From positions 1 through 48,408 of the forward strand of contig USDH01000001.1 of NCBI GenBank assembly GCA_900553415.1: a stretch of 48,408 bases of DNA. The letters are read 5' to 3'. Shown one piece after another: positions 16,315-24,705 of the stretch. The position numbers and the translations under genes were made by a program. Under the pieces are notes generated by a model that was not told the DNA's origin, made no database searches, and worked only from the letters and a program-made list of their open reading frames with translations. The DNA comes from an uncultured Collinsella sp. Its GTDB lineage: Bacteria; Actinomycetota; Coriobacteriia; Coriobacteriales; Coriobacteriaceae. How positions within the stretch are numbered: the first letter of the stretch is position 1; each line of letters begins with the position of its first letter.

Positions 16315-17169
16315 CTACTTGAGTCCGGGCAGGCGGGTGTAGGGGAACGAGCGCTCTAAGAACTCGGAGCAGCGGGCGTAATCTTTGGCAAAGTAGCTGC
16401 TATAGAGCGAATCGAGTACGTATTGCACGGCGATATGGCTGGCGAACTGCGTGATGCGGTGCGTCATGCTCTCGTGGTCGCTTACCGTGAGATAGGCGGC
16501 AAAGCCGGGGTGAATGCGGGCACAGTACGGCGTGCCGATGACGATGACCGGGACATGTCGACTGCTAAGGATCGGCAAGATCTCCTTGAGGTTGGGGGCA
16601 AGGCCGCTGTAGGAGATGATGATTGCCACATGGTCGGGACCCGAGGCGAGCGCCGTGCGCACCTGCGCCTCGACGCTGTCGTGGCACGTCGCGCTTTTGC
16701 CGGCGGAAAGCAGGCGATCGCGGAACATTCCCGCTGGATACAGGTTATGCGAGCCCGTGTAGATGTCCACGGTGCCGGCGCGCATGATGAGCTTGGCGGC
16801 GTGGTCGAGCTGTGCAGGGTCGAGCAGCTCCTGCGTTTCGGCCAAGGTGGTCTGGTAGAGCCCCTCCATGCGCTCCATCACCTGCGCAGGGGTGGAGGTG
16901 GCATCGAAGGGAAAGTTGATGTCCACGTCGCGCCGGTTGCCCGCCTCGGTCGCCTGGCGGATGAGCTCGACCTTGAGGTCTTTGAATCCCTCGAGGCCGA
17001 GCTTTTTGCAAAAGCGGTGCACGCTCGCGACCGAAACGTTGGCGCACGCGGCAAATTCCTTAATGGAAAGCCCGCGCACATCCTCGCCCATGGCGAGGGC
17101 CGTTCGCCCAAGTTGTTGCTCGGTGGGGGTGAGGCTTTTGCCCTGCGTGATCTTCCGCCTGATATCCAT
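16315..17169 (-). CDS. RpiR/MurR-family transcriptional regulator (HTH + SIS)
   Basis: Protein of 284 residues. The N-terminal helix-turn-helix is seen at about 30-60 (SIKEFAACANVSVASVHRFC). The sugar-isomerase (SIS) domain at about 120-250 binds a phosphosugar in this family (IYTGSHNLYPA, IIISYSGLAPN). Start 17169 is chosen because AGGAG lies 5 nt upstream and the family begins there. A longer frame to 17403 runs through the structured repeat at 17245 and has no similarity. Such regulators control sugar-phosphate or amino-sugar genes. It follows the glycoside hydrolase gene on the same strand, with the large repeat element between them, so joint control is possible but unproven. Confidence 0.9.
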   Translation of the reverse strand: MDIRRKITQGKSLTPTEQQLGRTALAMGEDVRGLSIKEFAACANVSVASVHRFCKKLGLEGFKDLKVELIRQATEAGNRRDVDINFPFDATSTPAQVMERMEGLYQTTLAETQELLDPAQLDHAAKLIMRAGTVDIYTGSHNLYPAGMFRDRLLSAGKSATCHDSVEAQVRTALASGPDHVAIIISYSGLAPNLKEILPILSSRHVPVIVIGTPYCARIHPGFAAYLTVSDHESMTHRITQFASHIAVQYVLDSLYSSYFAKDYARCSEFLERSFPYTRLPGLK

Positions 17170-17244
17170 ATGGCTCCTATGCGTTTGCGTCGCGATAAAC
17201 CAATCATAGCGATAAATAAAACGTTCGGCTTGGCTGGGAGTTTT

Positions 17245-17388
17245 GGTCCGCCGGTCTATGAACGACGGACCGCTCGACGCTGCGCGGGCCCTTGGCACGG
17301 CACCTTGGGCTTCAATCGTCGGGCGCGTGCGGAAGCACACATCCCTCCTCTTTCGGCCCAATTTGCCGCACCAGGGGCCCGCTCGCTG
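17245..17388 (+). repeat. Large structured intergenic element, copy 2
   Basis: Same architecture as 15143 and 24246 with mostly different stem sequence. Hairpin A is GGTCCGCCG/CGACGGACC (one mismatch). The linker CTCGACGCTGCGCGGGC is kept. Hairpin B has GGGCCC/GGGCCC, CGGCA/TGCCG, TTGGGC/GCCCAA and tip GTGC-GGAA-GCAC (17327-17338), closing with GCCCGCTCGCTG. It lies between two minus-strand genes. Confidence 0.72.
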
Positions 17389-17441
17389 TTGTGGGCTCAA
17401 CATAGGGCGCTGTCCTTGTTGGGCCGTTTGCGCCCGGGGCG

Positions 17442-20033
17442 TTACCCGAGCACGCGTACGGGCCCCAAGAGACCGCTGGGCTCGGAGGGCTCGGTCATGC
17501 CGAACACGTCGGGGACGGCATGGTCGAGGGTGTTGATGATATCGATCGCAAGCGCGTGCTCGCCGGCCAAAAGCGCGCCGGCCTCAAAGCAGTAAGGCGG
17601 ACAGATGCGCGTGCCGAGGGATTTGCCGTCGAGGGTGACGGTTGCGGTCTCAAAGACCTCGCCAAGGTCGATGACGGTGCGGGTGGCCGCTTCGCCCAGG
17701 ACAAAGGAGGCCCGGTAGCGGAATGTGCCGGCCTTGCCGGGGAACTCGGCCGAGGAAAGGTCGTGCAGGTCTGCAAGCTCAACAGACTCGCCAAAGGCAT
17801 CGGTGCCAGGGGCAGAGAAGGCAACCGCCCAGGGCCCGTCGACGCATGTGGCTTCGTCTTCGGCGGTTGCCACAGCAACGGAACCTGTAGCCCCAAGGAC
17901 CACGATGCAGCTCTCGTAGGGAGCCAGCTCGAGCGTGCCGTCAAAGGCGGCGGGCTCGGTGCCGTTGAGCAGGTCGAGGCGCGCGCCTGCAACGGGTGTG
18001 CCGTCGGCAAGCGCAATCTGAGTGGAGATACCCTGCTTGGGATGCTCGTTGACGAGCATCAGATAGCTCTCGCCCGCCCGCTCGTAGCGCAGTGCGCGCA
18101 GCCAGGGCTGGGGCTCGGCGCAAACCACGGTCTGCATGCCGGTATTGGCAAGTGTGTCTGCGAGCTCGGTGGTCGCCAGGAGCTTGATGTCGGCGACCGC
18201 GGCTGCATCCAGGGAGGCAAAGCCCTCGCGGCCTGCAGTGTCACCGTCGTAGCGCTTGTTCGGCAACTCATCCAGCGCGTACACGGCAACACCTGCGGCT
18301 GCGGCACGCGCGGCAAAGTCGAGCACGGCTCCGCCGACAAACTCGGCTCCGGGCATCACCAGGCAGCGGTATGCCTGGCCGTTCACGCTAAAGCCGCTAC
18401 CGTCTGCGGCAATTTCAACGGCATAGCGCCCTGCGTCCTCAAATGCCTCTGCCGGCACGATGTCAAAGTCGACCTGCGCGCGCAAAAGCTCGGAGGCGGC
18501 ATGCTGCATAAAGTTCGCCTTGCCTGCCCACTCGGCGTCCGCATGGTAGAGAAGCGCCACCGGGGTCGTTGCGCGCCCGCCGCTCAGCAGGCTCGCCGTA
18601 CGGTTCATGTAGCTCATGAGCTGCCCAAAGTGTGCAAACTGGGGGTTTTGGCCATGCGCATAGAAATGCGGCGGGCAGTCCCAGTCGGGGAAGGCGGCCA
18701 TGCTAAAGGCATGCGGCACAAACCAATTGACGCCGCGCACCAAAAAATGATCGGCGATCCACTTCATCTCGCGTAGGCCTTCGTGCCATCCAAATGCGCC
18801 AAAGACCTCGGCCATGCAGCGCCCCTGCTTTTTGGGATCGAGGTGTGCTGCCGAGGAGCCCAGCTTGGGCAGCACGTAGTTATAGAACTCGAGGTCCCAC
18901 ACGCCGCGTCCGTAGCTGTGAAGGCCGCGGTCCATGCCGGGTACCAGCTGGTTGATCACGATGTCGACGCCCGCCATGTCCTGACCGCCCACGGCGCGGA
19001 AGTAGTGCCCGGCGCCCACGCCCAGGCGCGCGTGGCAGTCCTTGTCCTCGATAACGTGGCCGATGTACTGCACGCCGCGCGCGCGGCACCAGTCTCCGAG
19101 CTGGTCGCAGAAGCACTCCTTATAGAGGGTGCTCGCGATGTCCATATAGACGTGGCGTACGTGCGCGCCGGCCGGCTCGCGGTCCCACAGGTGCGGGAGC
19201 TCGGCCAGGTAGCGCTCGCCCAGTGCCGCGCGTAGGCGACGCTCAAGCTCGGCCGACCAGGGTAGGGGCGCGGTGGCCTTGCCGATGAGCGTGTCCGAGA
19301 TGCCATCGGGGCCCGTGGTGCCCTTCTCGTTGGCAAATCCGGGCTCATCGGAGAAAAAGCCCAGGATCGTCTTGCCAAACTCATCGCCCAGATGCTCAAA
19401 ATGCGGCTCGTAGACAGCATCGATGAGCTGCGCCACCGAGGCGCGGTCGACCATATTGATGTAGTCCTCGTTGTAGGAGGTCTTGCCGCTCGTGAACATC
19501 ACGCATGCCTGCGTGAGGCCCGCAGGTGCATCGAAGACCAGGCGGCTGGGGTTGCCGTCTGCATCGTCGATTACTCGGTAAGCGACGTCGACGGGGCTGC
19601 CGTCCTGCATAAATGTCACGCCGTGGAAGCGCTCCGTTTTGTCGAGCATGTTGGCGAGCGCGATGCTCGCGGCGGACGTGGAGCCCACGATGTCGAACGT
19701 GCGGTGCGTGAGCACGATCTTGCGGAGCTCGGGCACGGCCTCCTTGACGGCGCCGTTGGCAAAGCCCGTGGGGAAGTGCGCGTCGTCCAAGATCCAGAGC
19801 TTAAGGCCCAGCTGCTTGCACTCGTCAATGACAAAGCGCAAGTCGCGCCACCAGCCCTCGCCGCAAAAATCGGGGTGTGGGCGGCTTTCGAGACAGACCT
19901 CGTGGATGTCGGCGCCGGCGATCTTTTCCAGATACTCGGCAATGGTCTTATGGCTCTCGCCCTTCATCCACAAAAACGGAAGCACGTGGTTGTCGTATGT
20001 GCCCTCGAGCACCTGCTGATAGTACGCGGTCAT
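17442..20033 (-). CDS. Large glycoside hydrolase, GH106-like (putative alpha-L-rhamnosidase type)
   Basis: Protein of 863 residues without a signal peptide, so probably cytoplasmic. The N-terminal half resembles a TIM barrel of the GH106-like group: LWMKGESHKTIAEYLEKI, then CLESRPHPDFCGEGWW and LWILDDAHFPTGFANG (about 65-85), and GFFSDEPGF near 235. The middle resembles a glutaminase-like barrel-associated domain. The C-terminal 130 residues look like a jelly-roll sugar-binding domain of the GH2/beta-galactosidase type (RYRASFVLGEAATRTVIDLG). Acidic residues in SDEPG are candidate catalytic groups. Start 20033 has AAGGAG 6 nt upstream; the longer frame to 20492 overlaps the divergent regulator. 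Substrate is not certain from sequence. Confidence 0.72.
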   Translation of the reverse strand: MTAYYQQVLEGTYDNHVLPFLWMKGESHKTIAEYLEKIAGADIHEVCLESRPHPDFCGEGWWRDLRFVIDECKQLGLKLWILDDAHFPTGFANGAVKEAVPELRKIVLTHRTFDIVGSTSAASIALANMLDKTERFHGVTFMQDGSPVDVAYRVIDDADGNPSRLVFDAPAGLTQACVMFTSGKTSYNEDYINMVDRASVAQLIDAVYEPHFEHLGDEFGKTILGFFSDEPGFANEKGTTGPDGISDTLIGKATAPLPWSAELERRLRAALGERYLAELPHLWDREPAGAHVRHVYMDIASTLYKECFCDQLGDWCRARGVQYIGHVIEDKDCHARLGVGAGHYFRAVGGQDMAGVDIVINQLVPGMDRGLHSYGRGVWDLEFYNYVLPKLGSSAAHLDPKKQGRCMAEVFGAFGWHEGLREMKWIADHFLVRGVNWFVPHAFSMAAFPDWDCPPHFYAHGQNPQFAHFGQLMSYMNRTASLLSGGRATTPVALLYHADAEWAGKANFMQHAASELLRAQVDFDIVPAEAFEDAGRYAVEIAADGSGFSVNGQAYRCLVMPGAEFVGGAVLDFAARAAAAGVAVYALDELPNKRYDGDTAGREGFASLDAAAVADIKLLATTELADTLANTGMQTVVCAEPQPWLRALRYERAGESYLMLVNEHPKQGISTQIALADGTPVAGARLDLLNGTEPAAFDGTLELAPYESCIVVLGATGSVAVATAEDEATCVDGPWAVAFSAPGTDAFGESVELADLHDLSSAEFPGKAGTFRYRASFVLGEAATRTVIDLGEVFETATVTLDGKSLGTRICPPYCFEAGALLAGEHALAIDIINTLDHAVPDVFGMTEPSEPSGLLGPVRVLG

Positions 20034-20072
20034 GGATTCTCCTTGGCTCGATCGATCTGCTGCATAGCACAG

Positions 20073-20101
20073 ATTATGGACGCGTCGGCGCGTTCTGCTA
20101 A
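20073..20101 (-). promoter_or_regulatory. Promoter for the GH106-like gene
   Basis: On the minus strand: TTAGCA (-35, 20101-20096), 17-nt spacer, CATAAT (-10, 20078-20073). A small inverted repeat ATCTG-N10-CAGAT overlaps the start side and could be an operator for the divergent AraC regulator. Confidence 0.55.
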
Positions 20102-20147
20102 TATCTGAATCACGACGAACTATGACCAAATCAACGATTGGCAAGCC

Positions 20148-21140
20148 ATGGAGATCGACGAGCTCGAGCGTAGGCTCAGCGAACTGAGCACCAGTGAGAT
20201 CGCTTATAAAGACGGCATGGCATTTGATTGGTCGATTATGACCGAGCATGTCGAAATCGACGGATGCCCAGTGCGCAAGATTGGGCAGCCAGGGTTTGCC
20301 TATGCCCAGCCCGGCATGCCGCGTGGCCTGACGATAAGGAAAAACTCGCGCTTTAATGCAGTTCCCGAGCACGTGCATGATTACGTGGAGCTGAGCTATG
20401 TGTATCGCGGACGCTGCCCGCAGACGGTGGCGGGGGAGAGGCTCGAGCTGGGCCGCAACGAGGTGCTTTTGCTCGACGCCCTCTGCCCGCATGCCGTGGC
20501 GGCGCTTGGTGAGGACGACATCATGCTAAGCATGACCGTTTCACGCTCTTTTTTGCGCCGGAGTCTCGAGTCGAGCCTCTCGCGCGAGAGCGCGGTCTCG
20601 CGGTTTTTGTTCAACGCGCTCAACAGCGAGACGGACCATCGGGGCCATGTCCGTTTTCATTGCGGCGAGAGCCGTCGGATTCGGCGCTACATGCAGGAGA
20701 TGCTCTGCGAGCTGTACGACCCGAGCCCCAACGGTCCCGAGATCGTCTTGCGTCTGTTTCAGCTGTTTTTGGCCGAGCTCATGGATTGCTACGAGCGCGA
20801 GCTGGTGCGCGGCGCGGCGGACGGCGCGGCGGGGCCCACTGCCCTGGTGACGGGAATGCTCGGCTATATCGATCGCGAATTCGCCGCGTGCTCCCTCGAG
20901 GGGATGGCGGCGGAGTTTGGCTTGAGCCCTAATTATGCGACGGCGCTCCTCAAGCGGCATGTGGGCAAGACCTTTAGGCAGCTTGTGCAGGAGCGACGCC
21001 TGGTACGTGCGGCCGAGCTTCTGTGCGGCGGCGCCACGGCCGGGGCGGCTGCGCATGCGGTGGGCTATGAAAACATGAGCTTCTTCTACCGTAAGTTTCA
21101 CGACAAGTATGGCTGCACCCCCGCGGCATACCGCCGGTAA
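20148..21140 (+). CDS. AraC-family transcriptional regulator
   Basis: Protein of 330 residues. An N-terminal cupin-like sensing domain covers about 60-150 (NAVPEHVHDYVELSYVYRGR, typical of AraC arms that bind sugars). The C-terminal DNA-binding domain at about 232-330 has two helix-turn-helix motifs (LEGMAAEFGLSPNYATALL and AAHAVGYENMSFFYRKFHDKYG). It is divergent from the GH106-like hydrolase with 114 nt between them, so it probably controls that gene and perhaps the GH1 gene downstream. The ribosome site before ATG 20148 is weak, so the start is moderately sure. Confidence 0.9.
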   Translation: MEIDELERRLSELSTSEIAYKDGMAFDWSIMTEHVEIDGCPVRKIGQPGFAYAQPGMPRGLTIRKNSRFNAVPEHVHDYVELSYVYRGRCPQTVAGERLELGRNEVLLLDALCPHAVAALGEDDIMLSMTVSRSFLRRSLESSLSRESAVSRFLFNALNSETDHRGHVRFHCGESRRIRRYMQEMLCELYDPSPNGPEIVLRLFQLFLAELMDCYERELVRGAADGAAGPTALVTGMLGYIDREFAACSLEGMAAEFGLSPNYATALLKRHVGKTFRQLVQERRLVRAAELLCGGATAGAAAHAVGYENMSFFYRKFHDKYGCTPAAYRR

Positions 21141-21307
21141 GCGCGGAGCGGATCGTCTTCGCTCCTTCGGTGTCAAAAAGTTTCAGCTGCAGCGCTGTTG
21201 CAGCGCGCGTCTGCGAAAAGAAGTGTCGGGTTTGGCACCCCTGCCCCTGTCTGTCGCGTGCGTGGGCGATACTCGGCCTATCGACCCGCAATGCAAAGGA
21301 GATGCTC

Positions 21308-22756
21308 ATGGCAAACATCAAGTTCCCCGAGGGTTTCTATTGGGGTGGCGCCACGGCCGCCAATCAGTTTGAGGGCGCTTGGAACGTGGACGGCCGCGGT
21401 CCTTCGGTCGACGACCATTTCTTGGGCGGCAGCTACAAGGAGCCGCGTCAGATCACGATCGACATCGACCCCGACCGCTTCTACCCCAATCATGACGGCA
21501 TCGATTTCTACCACCACTACGAGGAGGACATCGCGCTGTTCGCCGAGATGGGCTTCAACATGTTCCGCATGTCCATCTCTTGGAGCCGCATCTTCCCCAA
21601 CGGCGACGACGCCGAGCCCAACGAGGCCGGCCTCGCCTTTTACGACCGCGTCTTCGACTGCCTGCGCGCTCACAATATCGAGCCGCTCGTGACCCTGTCG
21701 CACTACGAGATGCCCTATCACCTGGTCGAGAAATACAACGGCTGGGCGAGCCGCGAGCTCATCGGCTTCTTTGAGAAGTACTGCCAGACCGTCTTCGACC
21801 GCTATCAGGACAAGGTCAAGTTCTGGCTCACCTTCAACGAGATCAACTGCGGCACCCAGGACATGGGCAACCTCTTTGGGACCAGCATGATCCAGGGCTT
21901 TGAGGGCCCGGCTTCGGCGGTCCACACCACGCCGCAGGCCCGTATGCAGGCCCTGCATCACCAGTTTGTCGCCAGCGGCCGCGTCGTGCGCTATGCCCAC
22001 GAGCACTATCCGCAGTTTAAGATGGGCAACATGGACTGCTTCATCCTCTCCTATGCCGCCACGTGCGATCCGGCCGACGTGTTCGCCACGCAGCAGGAGA
22101 TGAATACCATGAACTGGTACTGCTCCGACGTGCAGGTGCGCGGCAAGTATCCGTTCTATGCCAAGCGCTTCTGGGCCGAGAACGATGTCGAGCTTGTGAT
22201 GGAGGACGGTGACCTGCAGGATATCGCCGACGGCAAGGTCGATTTCTACACCTTTAGCTACTACATGTCCGGCACCGTGGGCACCCACAGGGATCACGAG
22301 ATGACCGAGGGCAACATGACCTTTGGCGGCAAGAACCCCTATCTGGAGTCCACCGATTGGGGCTGGCAGATCGATCCGCTGGGCCTGCGCATCGCCCTCA
22401 ACGAGATTTACGCCCGCTACGAGATTCCGCTGATGGCGGTCGAGAACGGCATGGGCGCCTACGATGAGGTCGAGGAGGACGGTTCCATCCACGATCCGTA
22501 CCGCATCGCCTACTTGCAGAGCCACATCAAGGCCATGGGCGAGGCCATTGCCGACGGCGTCGACCTGATCGCCTACACCTGGTGGGGTCCCATCGACCTG
22601 GTGTCCGCCGGCACCGGCGAGATGCGCAAGCGCTATGGCTTCATCCACGTCGATAAGTACGACGACGGCACCGGTACCTACGAGCGCCGCCGCAAGGACA
22701 GCTTCTACGCCTACCAGAAGATCATCAAGTCCAACGGTGCCGAGGGCCTGGATTAA
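21308..22756 (+). CDS. GH1 6-phospho-beta-glucosidase
   Basis: Protein of 482 residues, normal for family GH1. It splits phosphorylated beta-glucosides that enter by PTS, giving glucose 6-phosphate (cytoplasm). The acid/base is E178 in TFNEI and the nucleophile is E379 in VENGMG. SAGTGEMRKRYGFI near the end carries the Ser and Lys/Tyr that bind the 6-phosphate, so a phospho-substrate is likely. Start 21308 has AAAGGAG upstream; ATG 21302 is an alternative. A longer frame to 21170 is not supported. The EIIA gene follows by 140 nt with its own promoter, fitting joint use with PTS uptake. Confidence 0.92.
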   Translation: MANIKFPEGFYWGGATAANQFEGAWNVDGRGPSVDDHFLGGSYKEPRQITIDIDPDRFYPNHDGIDFYHHYEEDIALFAEMGFNMFRMSISWSRIFPNGDDAEPNEAGLAFYDRVFDCLRAHNIEPLVTLSHYEMPYHLVEKYNGWASRELIGFFEKYCQTVFDRYQDKVKFWLTFNEINCGTQDMGNLFGTSMIQGFEGPASAVHTTPQARMQALHHQFVASGRVVRYAHEHYPQFKMGNMDCFILSYAATCDPADVFATQQEMNTMNWYCSDVQVRGKYPFYAKRFWAENDVELVMEDGDLQDIADGKVDFYTFSYYMSGTVGTHRDHEMTEGNMTFGGKNPYLESTDWGWQIDPLGLRIALNEIYARYEIPLMAVENGMGAYDEVEEDGSIHDPYRIAYLQSHIKAMGEAIADGVDLIAYTWWGPIDLVSAGTGEMRKRYGFIHVDKYDDGTGTYERRRKDSFYAYQKIIKSNGAEGLD

Positions 22757-22818
22757 TCGACAATATGAGTGCCACCGGGGAAAAGCGTTGGGATGGGCTC
22801 GCGATTCGAGTCCCCACC

Positions 22819-22847
22819 TTAGCATTTGAACCATTTGGCACTATAAT
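22819..22847 (+). promoter_or_regulatory. Promoter for the PTS EIIA gene
   Basis: TTAGCA (-35, 22819-22824), 17-nt spacer, perfect TATAAT (-10, 22842-22847), 50 nt before the start codon. Confidence 0.6.
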
Positions 22848-22896
22848 CACCATAGGCATGCGCACAACGTTGCGCTTAATCAAGAGGAGAAAACGT

Positions 22897-23433
22897 ATGG
22901 GTCTGTTTGACATGTTCAAGAAGAAGGCTGAGCCCGCGACTGCCGCTGCTCCGTCCTCCATCTCTGCTTCTGCCGGCGCCGACGTGCTGTGCTCGCCCGT
23001 CAAGGGCAAGGTCATCAAGATGGCCGATGTGCCCGATCCCGTCTTTGGCGGCGAGGTCCTGGGCAAGGGCTGCGCCGTGTGGCCCGAGGACGATCTGGTC
23101 TACGCTCCCTGCGACGGCAAGGTGACCGTCACCATGGGTCACGCCGTGGGCCTGCAGTCCGATAGCGGCATCGAGGTTCTGGTGCACGTTGGCGTCGATA
23201 CCGTCAACATGAACGGCGACGGCTTCGAGGGCTTCGTCAAGGCCGACGATGTCGTTAAGGCTGGCCAGCCCATGCTCAAGATCGACCGCGCCAAGATCGC
23301 CGCTGCCGGCTACAAGGACTGCGTCGTCGTGGCTGTGTCCAACACCGCCGAGTTCGCCGACGTCGAGCTCGCCGTCGAGGCTGACTCCGCTGTCTCCGCT
23401 GGCGATGCCATCGTCAAGGTCGTCCGCAAGTAG
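22897..23433 (+). CDS. PTS glucose-family EIIA protein
   Basis: Soluble phosphocarrier of 178 residues that takes phosphate from HPr and passes it to an EIIB sugar transporter domain. The phosphorylated histidine is H97 in VLVHVGVDTV, with partner H82 in GHAVGLQSDSG, the normal spacing of 15. GDGFEGFV follows as in EIIA-Glc. A flexible N-terminus of about 25 residues precedes the domain. AGAGGAG is the ribosome site. It stands alone, not fused to EIIBC, between the GH1 gene and a terminator, so it may serve several transporters and also act as a regulator, as EIIA-Glc does elsewhere. Confidence 0.93.
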   Translation: MGLFDMFKKKAEPATAAAPSSISASAGADVLCSPVKGKVIKMADVPDPVFGGEVLGKGCAVWPEDDLVYAPCDGKVTVTMGHAVGLQSDSGIEVLVHVGVDTVNMNGDGFEGFVKADDVVKAGQPMLKIDRAKIAAAGYKDCVVVAVSNTAEFADVELAVEADSAVSAGDAIVKVVRK

Positions 23434-23458
23434 TCTGCGGCAACATAAGGGTGTTTTG

Positions 23459-23490
23459 GGGTGGTCGGGTTATCCGGCCGCCCTTTTTTA
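23459..23490 (+). terminator. Rho-independent terminator after the EIIA gene
   Basis: A 10-bp stem (23459-23468 with 23474-23483, two G-T pairs) is followed by seven T. Confidence 0.9.
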
Positions 23491-23668
23491 TTGCAATGCG
23501 GCGGAACGTTTTATTGCGCGTTGGGCGGACCGGTAAACCGTTCGGACGTTAAATCGAGCCGACTGCGCCTTTGCTTTGCCGGGGGTGTTCGTTATCGGCT
23601 AGTATGGCCTTATTGTTACGACGCGCACCGCGTCGGGAAGCGCGGTGCCGCTTGTTGGGAGGAATGTC

Positions 23669-24226
23669 ATGAAGAAGAAGCTGCTGCTTGCGCCCCTGAT
23701 GGCTGTTCTGGTCGCGTGCGTGGTTGTGCTTTCCGGCTGCGGAGGTCCTTCGGTTGAGGAGCTCATCACCGAGGATCTTACGACGCAGTTTGACGAGGTC
23801 AAGAACGGCGGCGACGACTTCCTCGCCGGCCTGGAAGAGGCCTCGGGCGACGAGTTCGAGCAGCTGGGCATCGATCCCAAGGAGTACGCCAAGAGCTATC
23901 TCGAGGGTTTTGACTACAAGATCGGCGATGTGACGGTCGACGAGGACAAGGGCACCGCGACTGCCGATGTCACCATTACCTGCAAGTCCATGAACAAGAT
24001 CGTTGAAGATTTCGCCACCCAGTATCAGGAGAAGATCGCGGCGCTCGATACGATGCCTTCCGAGGACGACCTGTACAAGATGGCCGGCCAGGTCATGGTC
24101 GACGTGACCAAGGCCGCTAAGACCAAGGACACCAAGGTTACCTTCAAGTACACCGCCAATGACGATGGCGAGTGGTCTGCTGACGATTCCGCAACCACCG
24201 AGATGATGAATGCGATGATGAGCTAG
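23669..24226 (+). CDS. Putative lipoprotein of unknown function
   Basis: Protein of 185 residues with a lipoprotein signal: MKKKLLLAPL, hydrophobic core, lipobox LSGC at about 22-25. The mature part is acidic and mainly helical, beginning VEELITEDLTTQFDEVKNG, followed by a beta section with DEDKGTATADVTITCKS. It resembles small secreted lipoproteins that carry one alpha-beta domain, but I cannot assign a family with confidence. Ribosome site GGGAGGAA precedes ATG 23669; the in-frame ATG 23645 would spoil the signal peptide. Monocistronic, bounded by a terminator upstream and a structured repeat downstream. Confidence 0.85.
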   Translation: MKKKLLLAPLMAVLVACVVVLSGCGGPSVEELITEDLTTQFDEVKNGGDDFLAGLEEASGDEFEQLGIDPKEYAKSYLEGFDYKIGDVTVDEDKGTATADVTITCKSMNKIVEDFATQYQEKIAALDTMPSEDDLYKMAGQVMVDVTKAAKTKDTKVTFKYTANDDGEWSADDSATTEMMNAMMS

Positions 24227-24245
24227 GGGAGTTACGCGGTAGTTC

Positions 24246-24392
24246 GTTACGGCGTTTTACCAAACGCCGTAACTGCCCGACGCTGCGCGGGCACCAGAGC
24301 GACAACTTGTCATTCAAAGAGGGCGGCATGACCAGAAGGTCTATACCGTCCTCTTTTCATGCCAATTTGTTCGCACTGGTGCCCGCTCGCTG
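24246..24392 (+). repeat. Large structured intergenic element, copy 3
   Basis: Hairpin A is nearly identical to copy 1 (stem 24246-24257 with 24262-24273, loop TACC). The linker has CGACGCTGCGCGGGC. Hairpin B has GGGCACCA/TGGTGCCC, GCGACAA with TTGTTCGC (one bulge), AAAGAGG/CCTCTTT and the same tip GACC-AGAA-GGTC (24330-24341). It closes with GCCCGCTCGCTG. It lies just after the lipoprotein gene and convergent with the phosphatase gene. Confidence 0.8.
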
Positions 24393-24420
24393 CCCGTCCT
24401 CTACCTGCGGCGTTGCCATG

Positions 24421-24485
24421 GTAGTCATTGAGGCGGCACTTGGGGACGTTCCTTTTCTGCCGGCAGTTGGGGACACTCCTTGTAT
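24421..24485 (+). repeat. GGGAC-loop palindrome cluster
   Basis: AGTCATTG, then CGGCA/TGCCG around GGGGACGTTCC, then TTGGGGACACTCCTTG. The same order of pieces is found at 15333-15410, also directly after a copy of the large element. Confidence 0.7.
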
Positions 24486-24616
24486 CAACGCCGTATCAAA
24501 TGCTCGGGAAAATGCGACCCGGTTTTTTGGCCGGTTTCCGGATGGGGCGGGTTGCGGAAACCGCGACCCGGAATATTGCTCTGAAACGGGATACGGTTTC
24601 CCCGACGCGCCTCAAA

Positions 24617-24664
24617 CGGAAAGTGCATCCCATTTCGGAGCTCCAAAACGGGATGCACTTTCCG
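24617..24664 (+). repeat. Inverted repeat, GGAAAG-GCATCCC family, copy 1
   Basis: Perfect 15-bp arms (24617-24631, 24650-24664). A related copy with imperfect arms is at 39476-39521. A smaller stem CGGTTTCC/GGAAACCG lies just upstream. The position between convergent genes would suit transcript ending, but there is no T run. Confidence 0.75.
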
Positions 24665-24705
24665 CGTGGAAGAATTGTCGCAGCTGCGTTAAGCGGTGTC
24701 GCTCG

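Noticed and set aside
17170..17403. N-terminal extension of the RpiR regulator
   Set aside because: It runs through the structured repeat element, lacks a ribosome site, and a good start exists at 17169.
20034..20492. N-terminal extension of the GH106-like hydrolase to 1016 residues
   Set aside because: It overlaps the divergent AraC gene and its own promoter; the start at 20033 has a clear ribosome site.
22791..22825. tRNA-like 3' end (GATTCGAGTCCCCACC)
   Set aside because: The T-loop-like text has no matching T stem, and no anticodon or D arm can be folded upstream.
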